Part shown: positions 20,030-30,902 of the stretch, one piece after another
How positions within the stretch are numbered: the stretch's first letter is position 1
Layout: every line of letters starts with the position of its first letter
NCBI GenBank assembly: GCA_004352715.1
Contig: SCFE01000013.1
Location: 1,321,666 to 1,385,665 of the forward strand
Source: Hofstenia miamia
Lineage: Eukaryota; Xenacoelomorpha; Acoela
Direction: 5' to 3'
DNA: 64,000 bases
Program-made: the position numbers and the translations under genes
The notes under the pieces: generated by a model
Told to the model about the DNA's origin: nothing
The model's input: the letters and a program-made list of their open reading frames with translations, nothing else
Database searches by the model: none

Positions 20030-20480
20030 CAAATAACTAATGGTCCATTAGTGGGATCAATGGCTAATAATGGTAATTCATTTGCAACCAGAACAAAAAA
20101 AACAAAAAGTTTTAAAATCGTCTAATTCCACAATTTTACGTAGAAATTATCATACTATTGTATATAATATATGCATTACATTGAAGTTTCATTTCAATTT
20201 CAAAAAGTATTATTTATCAGTTTCTTATGGCCATTAATGGTTCGAGAATGGCCCATTAATAGCATTACTCGATCGTTCTGCCATCTAGCAAACAAATATT
20301 AATTACAGTGATTTACAATTAGGCTAAATCAAATTCAATTTTCATAACAAATGAAATCACCTAATCTTCAGTAGTTGAATGGATAAACCAAAAATGGAAC
20401 AGGCTACCGGCTGTCCGTGGTCGGCAATTTATCGGGCTTCAGCCGCTTTTAAATATTATGAAAAGCTGGTAAAATTACCG
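20030..20480. repeat. AATGGCCCATTAATGG and ACCGG motif islands
   Basis: Two facing islands built from AATGG/CCATTA motifs (20038-20080 and 20226-20262) enclose about 150 bp, as in a short non-autonomous transposon. A separate island of ACCGGC, GTCGGCA and TTACCGG motifs follows at 20402-20475. Exact termini or target duplications were not resolved. Confidence 0.4.
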
Positions 20481-21796
20481 GATGTTTACCGGCCATAATG
20501 ATAAACAAATTCTTGTTTTATCTCATATAGAAAAAAATTTGCTTAGTTTTAGTGGAATTCATAACAAAATCTAAATTCAAAAAATGTTTATAGTTTCATC
20601 AATTTACAGTTTAGCAATTAGAATGATAATAAAACTAATTTTCTGGAATCTCTCAATAATTTGCTATAAATTGAATTCTTCAGCTTTTTGTAAAGGTAAT
20701 TTGACTTTAGTTTTTTATGGAACTTAGTAATAATTATTACAGAAGCTGTTTATGATAATGAAAATTTAATCTATAGGATTTACACTTGAAATTTGAGAGG
20801 CCTCATACAAATCAAGCAACTTGAATGCTTGTATTTTTTTAATATTGGAGGGGCGAGGGGGGGGGGAAGCTCAAAATAAATTTGAAAGATTTTCGGTTGC
20901 AAAGATATTCAAACACACATCTTACTAAAGGAATAATTTTGTTTGGCTTTAGCGAAAAAAATTTTAAATATATGTATTTGTGTACTTATAAATTATTCAA
21001 TGCTAACTGAGGTCAATTGCCAGAGCAATATGAAACATAATGATTGACAATGCTACTCGCTTAGCTTTATGTAATTTAACTATCATAAAAAATATACTAA
21101 TTAAACAACCTGAAATGTTCCCAATTTATTTTCACGGAAAAGTGAAAGCGGATTAAAGTTATACAAAAAATATTTGTATAGAAAATATCAATATTGTGTT
21201 TTGCTAGAAATACAGTTATAATAGTTTGAAATTTGTGTATATGCAATATCAAGTTTTTGCCTCACTCTCTTCATGATTTTTATGTGCTTTTCAACTGCCT
21301 CATTCATTTTTGGCAAAAAATAGATCTTTTTCAAATTGATAAATTTTTAGTAATACCTTCGTGCGATGCATGTAGTTGAGACAAAATTTCGTTTTGACGG
21401 GTTGAAAGTGCACAATTCTGTTTGTTCTGAGTAGAAGACCATCTGCACACGAGAATTCACAACATACTCTCAAATGGCGATCTGGCCATTTATTGCGTAT
21501 GATATGACTCGTTGAGTTAACTGCTCATTTAGATAGATAGATAGATAGAAATTTTAAAAAATGTTAATAAGGAAACACTTCCAAGAAATATATCTAATGT
21601 GATTACTGAATCAAATCTTAAGTATTGTGTGACATTAGACTAAGAAATCTCCCAGAAAGCAAAGAAGGAAATAAACATGATGCATTAGAGGATGGATGAT
21701 TATTCTAAGGGTGAAAACATTTTAAATTACCTAAGTGGTGACCGTGAATCAAGGAGAAAACCACAAATGATACACAGAAAACTTAAAGATCCTTTT
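20481..21796. other. non-coding, with a G run and (GATA)n
   Basis: Contains a run of ten G at about 20858-20867 and five GATA units at 21531-21550. No gene or paired termini found. Confidence 0.5.
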
Positions 21797-21951
21797 TGTA
21801 GTGTATAATCAATTATTGTCAGTGGCTATGTGATGTAACCTGTAAATATTAGTCGATGTTATATTAGTAAACATAAGTATTGTACAAAAGGAGAAAGCAT
21901 GTAGCAGTGTTGGTAGTTAATACATTGAAGCTATACATTCTTGTTGTTACA
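21797..21951 (+). repeat. LTR of small-LTR gypsy element
   Basis: This 155-bp block begins TG and ends CA. Its first ~62 bases recur in reverse at 22530-22591, directly after a purine tract, which fixes the left LTR edge. Its right edge is fixed by a primer-binding-site-like TGGCGCCCAATGTAAG at 21953-21968. Confidence 0.75.
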
Positions 21952-21952
21952 T

Positions 21953-21968
21953 TGGCGCCCAATGTAAG
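21953..21968 (+). promoter_or_regulatory. primer binding site of gypsy element
   Basis: TGGCGCCCAATGTAAG lies two bases after the LTR. TGGCGCCC is a common start of the tRNA-primer site in LTR retroelements; which tRNA is not decided. Confidence 0.65.
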
Positions 21969-22529
21969 ATGTCTCCTCCTCTTTTGACAACGTCGACACA
22001 GTCTTTTGGTGTTTGGAAACTTAAGTTTATGGCATGGGCAGCGGAAAAAGGATTAGATGACACAAAACAGCTGGCAGTGTTGCCATCCACAATTGAGGAC
22101 CAAATTCTTCAAGGCATTGAAAGTACATTGTTGTCAGGATCTACTACATTTAAAACTGAGTTAATTGTGACATCAGAAGAATATGATAGACTGACAATAC
22201 CAAGTAATCCTTCTGCTGAATGGTCGAATACCGTGATTAGTCAACCTTCTGCCGCGATAGAAACTCAGCAGTCATTAACAAAATTGGCACATTACCTGAA
22301 GGTTAACAATGAAGCAGTAAAAGCCAGATTTATGGACGCTCTTCCTGAACTATTGCGAAATTCTGTTATTGTGTGGGTGTCAGCTAATCCTAATTCAACT
22401 TCAGTTCAGTTAGAAAACTTCGTCTCCACCTTCCCGGATTCTACTTTTCCTACACATGCGTCGATTTCTGTGTTATCAAAGGAGAACCAACAATGCAATT
22501 CTTGTAGCAAGGTACATCGAGGAATATAA
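21969..22529 (+). pseudogene. gypsy gag, 5' part (forward fragment)
   Basis: The 186-codon frame starts at the first ATG after the primer site. It has no recognised motif except the start of a zinc knuckle near the end (CNSCSKVH). Its residues from about 99 on are nearly identical to the minus-strand gag piece at 25990-26250, which identifies it as gag of the same family. It is cut off where a reversed LTR fragment of the same element begins. Confidence 0.7.
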
Positions 22530-22605
22530 CATTGACTAATATTAACAGGTTACATCACATAGCCACTGACAATAATCGATTATACACTACATTTTCCCCT
22601 TCAAT
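22530..22605 (-). repeat. truncated 3' LTR and polypurine tract
   Basis: On the minus strand ATTGAAGGGGAAAA (22592-22605) is the purine tract, followed at once by TGTAGTGTATAATC, the LTR start. Only about 62 bases of the LTR remain before the forward gag fragment. ATATT is shared at the junction. Confidence 0.75.
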
Positions 22606-22799
22606 TTTTTATACATAATTTACAGTTCAACAGAACAATTTTTTAAATTGAAAATTCTTCCATCCTTCACCTGAACGACCTGATCTGACAGTAAGCACTG
22701 AACGGGTAATCTTGGACCAAAATAGGGTTCGAGTGTCCCCCTCCTCATAATATTGTGCACTTAGACAAACTTTGGACAAGGTGATTTGGGTGGATTAAA

Positions 22800-22989
22800 A
22801 ATGTCTGGTTCCTAAGGCTAGTCCTTGAGAATTGTCGATGGAGAATCAAAAAGTAATTGAAATGGAGCATGATTTGTGCTTTCATGCACCGTTCTATTAA
22901 TGTTATATACTGCTTCCTGTAGCAACATTTCTGCAAACAACGCAAACAATCTTTAACGTCCTGTGCACTCATTCAATAAAACCATTAGA
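22800..22989 (-). pseudogene. gypsy integrase, C-terminal part
   Basis: One frame gives LQEAVYNINRTVHESTNHAP and FQLLF, the conserved end of the gypsy integrase core; before it, SNGFIE followed by a stop continues the HPES motif that lies on the far side of the nested MITE. Several stops and frame changes. Confidence 0.7.
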
Positions 22990-22997
22990 CTCTGGAT

Positions 22998-23431
22998 TAG
23001 AGCCTGACGCCACGCTGACGGAGCAGCCACCGCCACCGCCAATGAACTGGGCGCCACCACTACCGCCAATGATTTCCATTGGCGTACAACGTTCATATTG
23101 TGATTTAATTTAAGTAGAACTTTTCATAACAGAATGTTATGAGAGTGACGTGACTGTCTGAAAAAATTGATATACACAAAAATGTTAGGTTTATATAGGC
23201 CTATATACACACCATAACTGTAGCTTCATGCATGTGCACTCAGTGAGTGGGCCTGTAAGACATGGTATAAGCCTATTCAGGCAATTTTTTAATCAAATTT
23301 AATTATTTTACGCATACGTGGTATACGCCGGCAGCGCCGCGCCACCAATGGATTTTGCTGGCTTCACCACCGCCAATGGATTTTGCTGGCTTCGCCACTG
23401 CCGATGAATTTATTATCGGCGTTGGGCTCTA
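22998..23431. mobile_element. 434-bp hAT-like MITE nested in the integrase
   Basis: Ends are 14-bp inverted repeats with two mismatches: TAGAGCCTGACGCC at 22998 and TAGAGCCCAACGCC read in reverse from 23431. The flanks are an exact 8-bp target duplication, CTCTGGAT (22990-22997 and 23432-23439). Removing it would rejoin a gypsy integrase motif. An 8-bp duplication with TAG-type ends is typical of hAT elements. The interior has GC-rich edges with repeated CACCGCCAATG motifs and no coding region. Confidence 0.85.
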
Positions 23432-23439
23432 CTCTGGAT

Positions 23440-23889
23440 GATAAGGTATAGTCAACTTTTTTTATGTCAAACGTCTGAGTCAGTTCCTGCCAAAGAGAAC
23501 TAACAAACTGACGTCCTTTGTCAGAGTGAATCCAGTGGGGTGGTCCAAATTGAAAAATCCAATGTTCTTTAAAAATATTTGCCACTGATCTTGCATCTAT
23601 ATTCGCCATAGGCCATAGGTCAATAATGGTTATAATGAATCTGTACTGACCAGAGCTTTGAAGAGGTCTGACAATATCAATAGATACGAATTCACGTGGC
23701 TGTACATTGTCCATTCCTATGACAAATTTCACAGGAGTTAGAATAACCCGAAATTCTTTTACGCATAGATTTAAAATAATACCCGGAATCTTTCATTGCT
23801 CGCACTACCTTTTTCACACCAAAATTTCCGGCGTCGTGGAACGTTCTAATTAACCTATCAACATCATCTTTGGACACAACAGGTGCCAA
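23440..23889 (-). pseudogene. gypsy integrase, zinc-binding and catalytic core
   Basis: Two overlapping frames carry the zinc-binding HHCC region (HDAGNFGVKK, then CEICHRNGQC) and the core with SIDIV (first catalytic aspartate) and HSDKGRQFVSSLW (second). Integrase inserts the cDNA into the genome. The frame is shifted between the two halves, and the end is cut by the nested MITE. Confidence 0.8.
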
Positions 23890-23984
23890 AACTTTGTTTC
23901 AGGGACAAGTTTGGGCGCTAAAGGCCTCAACTGTGTAATTGGAAGACAACTTAAAGCGTCAGCTAAAACATTCTATTCTCTGCG

Positions 23985-24450
23985 TCAATATTCAATTGAG
24001 TAGTCAAATTCCTCCAATAACTGTAAGTAACGGCCATGACGTGAGTTAGCTGGAGCTTTTTTTAATATCCACAATAGAGGCTTATGGTCTGTAACAACAT
24101 GAAACTTATTTCCCCAAAGGTACGAATTGAAACGTTTTACAGCCAGCATCAGACCCAAAAATTCTCGATTGGTAGTGGAATATTGTTTTTCTGACTTCTT
24201 CAACATTTGACTAAAAAATCGTATTGGTTTACTACAGGGCTGCACCAACCATGTCATTGCTAGCATCAATTTCCAAGGTAAATGGCTTAGAATAATTTGG
24301 GTACACCAAAAGAACATCCTGTAACAAAGGTCGTTTTATTTCATCAAATGCCTCCTCACATCTGCTGTCCCATCTAAAAGGTTTGATATCTTTTGCACGA
24401 TATATAGGACGCATAATTTTTGCAAATTTTGGAACAAATCAGTTCAGAAA
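23985..24450 (-). pseudogene. gypsy RNase H
   Basis: Two frames meet at about 24235. The first has FRWDSRCEEAFDEIKRPL and FTLEIDASNDMVGAAL; the second has FFSQMLKKSEKQYSTTNREF and VVTDHKPLLWIL. These are the RNase H motifs of Ty3/gypsy polymerases, which degrade the RNA template. A frameshift breaks it. Confidence 0.8.
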
Positions 24451-24626
24451 ATTTACAAAACAAATAAATGTTTTTTGGTTTTTGAGGGTAATATGTTCGC
24501 CAGTTTGCTCAACTTTCCTTCATCTGCTTTAATACCATCAGCTGAGATGTGAAAGCCTAAATAATGCACATCATTAAACCCAAAATGACACTTTGATGGT
24601 TCTAGCTTTAAGTTCCTATCACGAAA

Positions 24627-25184
24627 TCATTGTAGTGTCTGCTTTACCAATTCAAGATTCTTGTCGAATGTATTTGATGACAAAATAACGTCATCCAACA
24701 ATGAAGTTAGACCCAAATCGCTTAACAACTCTTTCACATACTGTTGACATGTAGCCAGTGCATTTTTTAAACCAAATGGCATTACCGCAAACTCATGCAA
24801 TCCATTATTTGCTGAAAATGCCGTTTTTTTCTTGGAACTTTCCTCGAGTGGAATTTGCCAATATCCTGCACATAAATCAAGAGTAGTGAAATATTTAGAG
24901 CCACCAAAAAGGTCATCAATTAAAGGCAATGGATATGAATCCGCTATCATTTTATCATTCAGTTGCCTATAATCTACGACAAAACGAGTCTTCCCACCTG
25001 GTTTTGGAATTAAAAAACAAGGAGAGCTCCAAGGCGACGAGCTTTTTCGAATGATATCATTAGCATACATCGCATCCACCTGCTTTGAGGTATCTTCTTT
25101 GGTAGATGGCGGATGACGAAACAGCCATGTACAGACTGGACGGCATTCCTCCTTATCAACAAACATTGAAAACATTGAAAACAT
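24627..25184 (-). pseudogene. gypsy reverse transcriptase
   Basis: The frame includes DIIRKSSSPWSSPCFLIPK, RFVVDYRQLN, FTTLDLCAGYWQI (catalytic aspartate), FAVMPFGLKNA and LLDDVILSS, where the usual YxDD box has become LLDD. These are reverse-transcriptase motifs 1-5 of Ty3/gypsy. The first residues after 25184 are not part of the domain; they come from an inserted stretch with ACATTGAAA repeats. Confidence 0.85.
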
Positions 25185-25324
25185 TGAAAAACTTTAATTT
25201 CCATTCTCGAAGTACATGAGATGGTAAACAAAATAAATAAATAAAAAGAAAACTAAACATATGAAACTTGTTCACAAATGTCTGTGAAAAATGTTTTTTG
25301 ATATGTGATTTAACATAAAATACT
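25185..25324. other. short unidentified insertion in pol
   Basis: About 140 bp of AT-rich DNA with three ACATTGAAA units near 25164-25190 separates the protease-linker frame from the reverse transcriptase. It does not resemble gypsy coding sequence. Origin unknown. Confidence 0.45.
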
Positions 25325-26250
25325 TTAAAAATTGGATAGGACGCGTGGAATAAAACTCTTTTTAAATGCTTCTGTTCTTGTTAACATTGGTTCAACTCCT
25401 TTTGCACGACCAATGTCATAGTCCCCACATGAAAATTCATCCTGAAATTCTTCACACACTTTAACTAAAGAATCTTGTTCAGCTTTTGTCAGGCTTTCAT
25501 TAATGTTAAAATCCACCTGTTTAGCATGTTTGTTAGACAGACAAGCATACTGTTTCACCAAATTTTGGTCAACTTTTTTAAAGTTAAACTTTACACGTAA
25601 TAATTTTAAACCTTCAACACCAACAATCAGCGCAAACGGTGACTTCTGAGTAATCCAACAGAGCAAGGTGGTGCATGAATCGTTTTTCCAACAAACCTGC
25701 AACTTTACATACTGTGAAAGAACCACTTGCTCCCCAGACACGGTAGTACCCATCCAGTTGCTACTACCAACATCCAAATCTTCACATAGTAAAATGCGCG
25801 ATTAACTAGATTAATTCGGCTGCCAGTGTCAAACAAAGCAATTGTTGATTTACTGCATACTGACACTAGTTGAATTGGAGACGACCCAGTCTTGCCTACA
25901 CATGACGAGACTGGCTGAGCTCGTTTTTTGGACATCGTCTGGCAATATGTCCCTTTTCTTGACAGGAATAACAAGTTATTAGTGTCCAGCATTTTCCTTG
26001 ATGTACCTTGCAACAAGATTTGCATTGATAACACAAAAATCGACGAATGTATAGGAAAAGTAGAATCTGGGAAGGTGGAGACGAAGTTTTCTAACTGAAC
26101 TGAAGTTGAATTAGGATTAGCTGACACCCACACAATAACAGAATTTCGCAATAGTTCAGGAAGAGCGTCCATAAATCTGGCTTTTACTGCTTCATTGTTA
26201 ACCTTCAGGTAATGTGCCAATTTTGTTAATGACTGATGAGTTTCTATCTA
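25325..26250 (-). pseudogene. gypsy gag end, protease and pol linker
   Basis: The gag end (same as the forward fragment) runs into a zinc-knuckle-like stretch and an aspartic protease motif ALFDTGSRINLV. A shift near 25750 leads to a second frame covering the linker to reverse transcriptase, ending TRTEAFKKSFIPR. The protease would process the polyprotein. Truncated at its 5' side near 26250. Confidence 0.75.
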
Positions 26251-26339
26251 TTCGTTTGGAGAATATATCTATCTTAATATCCTGATGCAGATTGGCAATC
26301 TTTTACATCGGTTCATTAATTTGAATACTTGATATTAAC

Positions 26340-27345
26340 CTGTTTCCGCATCTTAATATATGGAACAGAAGATAGATTTTCCAACGCACACCAGTAAAAA
26401 CACTCTTGATGTCAGCATGAGTGATTCTGAGAACATAAATATTGTCCATACAATACCTCCTATAGAAATTTTTCGGATCATACAGTCGTTGTTTTTTACT
26501 TCTCATTTTATGATAGTGAGTTCCAGTTTTCCAATTTGGCTCGCCATGTTTTAAATTTCTTTACGCATATTATTAATTCTAATGTCTATCCTACATGTTG
26601 GAAATATACCAAATTTATTCCAAATCCACAACAGTGGTACAAGAAACATGATTTTTGAACTATCGTCCAGTAAACCTTCTGCCTAAAATTTTACTTCTTT
26701 TTGAAAGACTGCTTTTCAATGCCATGTATCCTATCATACAGATGATGTCATTTGCAAGGAGCAATCTGGCTTCATTAAAAAACGATCAACGATAACTCAA
26801 TTAATTCAATGTCTAGATCATCTCTATTCAGATTATGATGAATCTAAGTGGACTCATATTCTTTATCTTGATTTCTCTAGTCTTCGATAAAGTACCTCAT
26901 AATATCCTGTTAAGGTAGTTTTCCGACGTTGGCATTAAAGGAAATTTACTAAAGTTATTGAAGTTTTATCTAAGTGGTAGATTTCATAGTGTTGGTAAAC
27001 AATGCGAAATCAAATTATCTTTCTTTTACTAGTGGAGTCTCTCAGGGGTCTCTTTGGGACCACTTTTATTTATCGTCTTCATAAATGATCTCCCAGAAGC
27101 CTGCATCGAAACATTACTGTATTTATTTGCTAATAACACAATTTCACAGGTTCAAGCTAATTACAAATTTTTGTTAAATTGGGCAAACAATAATGGAATG
27201 GTATTTGATGCGAATAAATTTAAGCTGCTTGCAATTTCTACTCCATTCAGTGAAATAAAGTTAATGTAATATAATATGTTCCTCTAACAAGTTTAAAGAT
27301 CTTGGTGTTTTTAACTAATGATTTGTCCTGGGATGCACAACATTT
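26340..27345 (+). pseudogene. CR1/Jockey-like LINE reverse transcriptase, decayed
   Basis: Pieces in three frames follow the LINE reverse-transcriptase order: YPTCWKYTKFIPNP (start of the domain), RPVNLLPKI, CKEQSGF, ILYLDFSSL (motif A), SGVSQGSL-like then GPLLFIVFINDLPE (motif B), LFANNT in place of the FADDT catalytic box, and WANNNGMVFDANKFKLL. At least five shifts or stops. No endonuclease or tail is visible, so this is an internal remnant. Confidence 0.75.
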
Positions 27346-27419
27346 CTGAAAAGCTAAAAAAATTGTAACAAAATGTTTATTTATATAAAGTATTGTAACA
27401 TAATTGGAATCTAATCATA

Positions 27420-28697
27420 TGTGGTCAAATTGAGAAAAAGGAAGAAGTAACTAAGACTGAATATTAAAATAAAATATTAATTGTAAAAACATATGATTAA
27501 GATTATTTAGTTATTTTGTAAATTTATAGTGCAGTATTTTTGATATTAATTAATTTGGCAAAAAGGCACTAGACCTAAATCGCAACTGCTAATTAAGGCA
27601 GAAGTGCGTAATCAGCAGACGAACGAAATTAAAATGTTTGAAATTGTCAACAACTGGAATTAGCAGGTACTAGTCAAATATTTGATTGTTGTTAAATTTT
27701 CACTATAAAAATTGTGTATTTGATCATTTTGGTGATGAAGTTAATTTACTGGATTTACTTTACGTTTTTGTATCAGGTTATTTTATCTAATACAATGGAA
27801 AGCTAAACGTTCAAGCTCTCGGGTATTCTAGACGGTGATTCGCGAATCCAGTTAACGGGTGCAGTGTATAGCCGGTGCTTACCCGAGAGGGTCTTAGGTT
27901 AGGTGTAGGAATAGGGGCTTTTACTCGTATTAGCTTTCCTATCGTTCGTTGCTCAGATTACAACTTTTATTACATTATGCTATTACATCTGTTTGCATTA
28001 GGAAACTTAGGAAATTACAAGATCTGTTTGTATTATCTTGGATGTTGTTTATTACGTATGATTACTAGTGGACTGACGGACTATCAATTCATCCCTTTTT
28101 CCGTGACCGTATTGATTGTTCACATGTACTTCAGGTCAGCATGTATCTATTTATATGTAAGGTTATTATATGTACGGACTCATAACAAGCTAATGCATCC
28201 GGGTTGCAAGATTCCTTTATTAAACAACTTCATTGATAACAAGAACAATCAATACATTAAATTAATACGGTATCGCAAATTATCACTATTGTACTCATGC
28301 ACGCTATTCCATTACACTGAGTCATCTAAGTTGTGGTTGGTGTCTCTATCGATGTGTCAGTATCGCATGGAAATACTCGTTATAGCGTAGTTCTTCAATT
28401 CCTCTTTTGTGCTTTGTTGCAGGTCGGGTAAGCGTACCCTGTACTTTGTACCCTCTGTCTCGTGTCTTGGATCTAAAATAACAGTCGTTAGTTCTGTATC
28501 AATATTAGTTGATGAGATAATAGTATAATCATTTAANNNNNNNNNNNNNNNNNNNNTTCTTCAATTCCTCTTTTGTGCTTTGTTGCAGGTCGGGTAAGCG
28601 TACCCTGTACTTTGTACCCTCTGTCTCGTGTCTTGGATCTAAAATAACAGTCGTTAGTTCTGTATCAATATTAGTTGATGAGATAATAGTATAATCA
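27420..28697 (+). repeat. 5' LTR of second gypsy element (with duplicated end)
   Basis: Bases 27449-28519 match 35092-36111 at about 97%, apart from a 36-bp absence in the right copy. The left edge is set at TGTGGTC but not proven, because the partner's edge lies in a gap. TATAAAA at 27704-27710 is a plausible promoter, conserved in the other copy. The last ~145 bases (28391-28536) are repeated at 28557-28697 across a 20-N gap, probably an assembly overlap. The LTR is about 1.1-1.2 kb. Confidence 0.7.
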
Positions 28698-28906
28698 GTT
28701 AACGGCTAAACAATAGAACTGAAAGAAGAGAGATGGAGATTGGAGTCTGTCACCTACCGTACTATCTAAGGAGGAAACAAGTGTCACAGCAGCTCCTAAA
28801 TTAAGCTAAGACTTACTAGTAGGAAGGTTGGCAAAATTCTACAGTATACACTTTAATATTTCTAATAAGCTGACACTTTACGAAGTCATGATTTTGTTTT
28901 CTTTGA

Positions 28907-28945
<39 letters not shown>

Positions 28946-29479
28946 ATTCAAATTTTAGCTCCTAGATACCATAAAATTTACAGCAGCCTTGTAAACATGT
29001 ACAAATACATACATTCTCTAACATCATCTTCAGTGTTTTTCAACAAATATCTCCATTTTTATAACCAAAGTAAAACGTGTATCAACAATATCCAGATTAA
29101 AACTGAATTTTGAAACCCTTCATTTACGGTAAGTGCTTGTAAGCTATGGAATTCATTAAAATACGAAATGCTTCAAACTTAAATCAATTTAAACGCTTAC
29201 TAAAGGAGAATTTACTTGCAGATCAATACAAACTATTTCCTTAACAAAATTAACGTGTGGAGGAATGTAAAATGCAGTTAATATATTGTAAATATTTTAA
29301 TATTTTATATTTGTTTTGTTTATGCATGTCCTTTTGTTTTTAATGTAATTTTTTAACCTCATCTTTTTAGCTTTAGTTTCTTGTGTTGTACAGTAATATA
29401 TATATATATTATAAATATTCATTTATAAATATGATGCACTGTTCTCACAGTTCAAACTAAATAATGCTACTTAGTGTTA
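28698..29479. other. gypsy leader or flank, with (ATT)n at 28908-28944
   Basis: No open frame. A 12-unit ATT tract and a short TA run (29397-29410) are present. The part directly after the LTR should hold the primer site, but I see no standard one. It ends next to a Dong-like fragment. Confidence 0.4.
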
Positions 29480-29875
29480 GTGTTATTATTATTATTCCTT
29501 CTTACTTCTCACATCTTCATGCTGGTATCCCTCTCAGATCGGGGAACTCAGCAGTTCCCAGGGAGTCAGAGAGCTTTCCTCAGGACTCTAGCTGTTCCTA
29601 ACAAGGCTGCCTTCTGTGCTACTGCTCCTCCCCACTTTGGTACTCCCAACTCCTCTAAGTATCTCTTATGCTTCTTACTCACTGCTCCTAGTGCTCCTAC
29701 AACTACTGGGACTACTTCAACTTTCTTTAACTTCCACAGCCTTTCTATTTCCTCTGCTAAATATCTGTACTTGTCTATCTTCTCTTTCTCCTTGCTTTCT
29801 ACATTTCTGTCCTTTGGTACTGCTATGTCTATCACTGTTCCTAATCTTTTCTCTTTGTCTACCACTACTATGTCT
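29480..29875 (-). pseudogene. R4/Dong-like LINE, restriction-like endonuclease end
   Basis: The minus-strand frame encodes DIVVVDKEKRLGTVIDIAVP, then KYRYLAEEIERLW, VEVVPVVVGALG and KAALLGTARVLRK. This aspartate, IDIAVP and lysine pattern is the restriction-like endonuclease at the C-terminus of site-specific LINEs (R2/R4 group). The 3' side runs into (AAT)n at about 29486-29500, the kind of sequence Dong elements target. Its 5' side is cut by a lone N at 29876 that joins it to gypsy gag. The domain before it is seen at 57251-57781. Confidence 0.7.
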
Positions 29876-29903
29876 NGCAGCGATACCACAGGAGGAGGTG
29901 ACA

Positions 29904-30902
29904 ATGGATGATTATAAAATGGCACAAAATGAAGAAGAATTTATAAAGAAATTAGTAGAGAATGTGACAAAACAAGTAAAGATAAATTGTGAAAAACCGA
30001 TTGAAAATAAACCAGTGTTTAACGAGACAATATTATCGGAAGAGGATGATAATGATACGTCGGTATGTAAAGCAGTGCTACCGAAATTCACGGGAAGAGT
30101 TGATAATTATTCACCTACATTCAATGAATGGCTGGAGATTTTTGAGATGAGTATGAAGGAAAGGAAAGTAACGCAACAGAGAGCAGCAGCAAGATTCCCG
30201 CTATATTTAACGGGTGCGGCATATCAGCATTACTTAGTACTGGATACCCAAACAAAAATGGACTACAAAAAGTTAATAGGAGAATATCAACAGTACTATG
30301 ATGATGAGAGCTTTAAAAGTCAGTATCGGATGTTGCTAAATGGAATAAAAATGAATACTAGAGATGACTTACGAAATTACATGTCCCAGGTGGAAAGGTT
30401 ATTAAAATTGAGTTCTAGAGAACAGCGGTATTCTAAATATGATCTGTTTGCACATATCAGTAAAGGACTACCAGAGGCGATTCGAACACAATTCCAAATT
30501 AAATGTGACGCTGACGATTCGCTAGATAAAATTATCAGAAAAGGACTTGCAATACAAATAACGATGGAAAGCAATGCAAGAATTAATGAAAAGTGGACGG
30601 TCGGAAAACCGATAGTAAATCGAACGACACCGATGTTCACTAGACCAGTAAACAAACCATTAACTAAGAAATCAGGAGAAGATCTAGTAAAAATCAAATT
30701 GAAAGACGGCACGATAAAACAAATAAAAAGGAAAGACTTGAAATGTCAAATGTGTGGCAATAAGGGGCACACAAAGAAGAGACAAATAAATTGGATAGAA
30801 GAGGAAGATGCATACTTTGACGAAGAGGACTTGATAGAAAATGAAGAAGAACAAGAAGAAGAAGAAGAAATTGAATCGACGGAGATAGAAAATTTAAACT
30901 AA
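29904..30902 (+). CDS. gag of second gypsy element
   Basis: The 332-codon frame opens at the first ATG after the N join (MDDYKMAQNEEEF). It contains a gag core (FNEWLEIFEMSMKER, YLTGAAYQHY, FKSQYRMLLNG, LRNYMSQVERLL) typical of Ty3/gypsy gag, then a zinc-knuckle remnant CQMCGNKGHTKK in which the final cysteine is missing, and an acidic tail. The upstream continuation of the frame belongs to other sequence and is not part of the gene. Gag packages the element RNA. Confidence 0.8.
   Translation: MDDYKMAQNEEEFIKKLVENVTKQVKINCEKPIENKPVFNETILSEEDDNDTSVCKAVLPKFTGRVDNYSPTFNEWLEIFEMSMKERKVTQQRAAARFPLYLTGAAYQHYLVLDTQTKMDYKKLIGEYQQYYDDESFKSQYRMLLNGIKMNTRDDLRNYMSQVERLLKLSSREQRYSKYDLFAHISKGLPEAIRTQFQIKCDADDSLDKIIRKGLAIQITMESNARINEKWTVGKPIVNRTTPMFTRPVNKPLTKKSGEDLVKIKLKDGTIKQIKRKDLKCQMCGNKGHTKKRQINWIEEEDAYFDEEDLIENEEEQEEEEEIESTEIENLN

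Larger units (their letters stand above)
22530..26250 (-). mobile_element. gypsy-like LTR retrotransposon body, inverted against its own gag fragment
   Basis: On the minus strand, in order: gag end with zinc knuckle, protease, reverse transcriptase, RNase H, integrase, purine tract and a truncated 3' LTR, the Ty3/gypsy order. The 5' LTR and gag start are absent here but appear as the forward fragment at 21797-22529, overlapping by about 270 bp of gag. Many stops and shifts, a 434-bp MITE and a ~140-bp insertion show it is dead. Confidence 0.8.

Noticed and set aside
22980-23100. GC-rich CACCGCC stretch as a coding or promoter island
   Set aside because: It lies inside the 434-bp MITE with exact target duplication.
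28391-28697. Repeated LTR end read as a 3' LTR next to genomic flank, which would have fixed the LTR boundary
   Set aside because: After TATAATCA the two copies differ by only one base before the gap, so there is no boundary signal.
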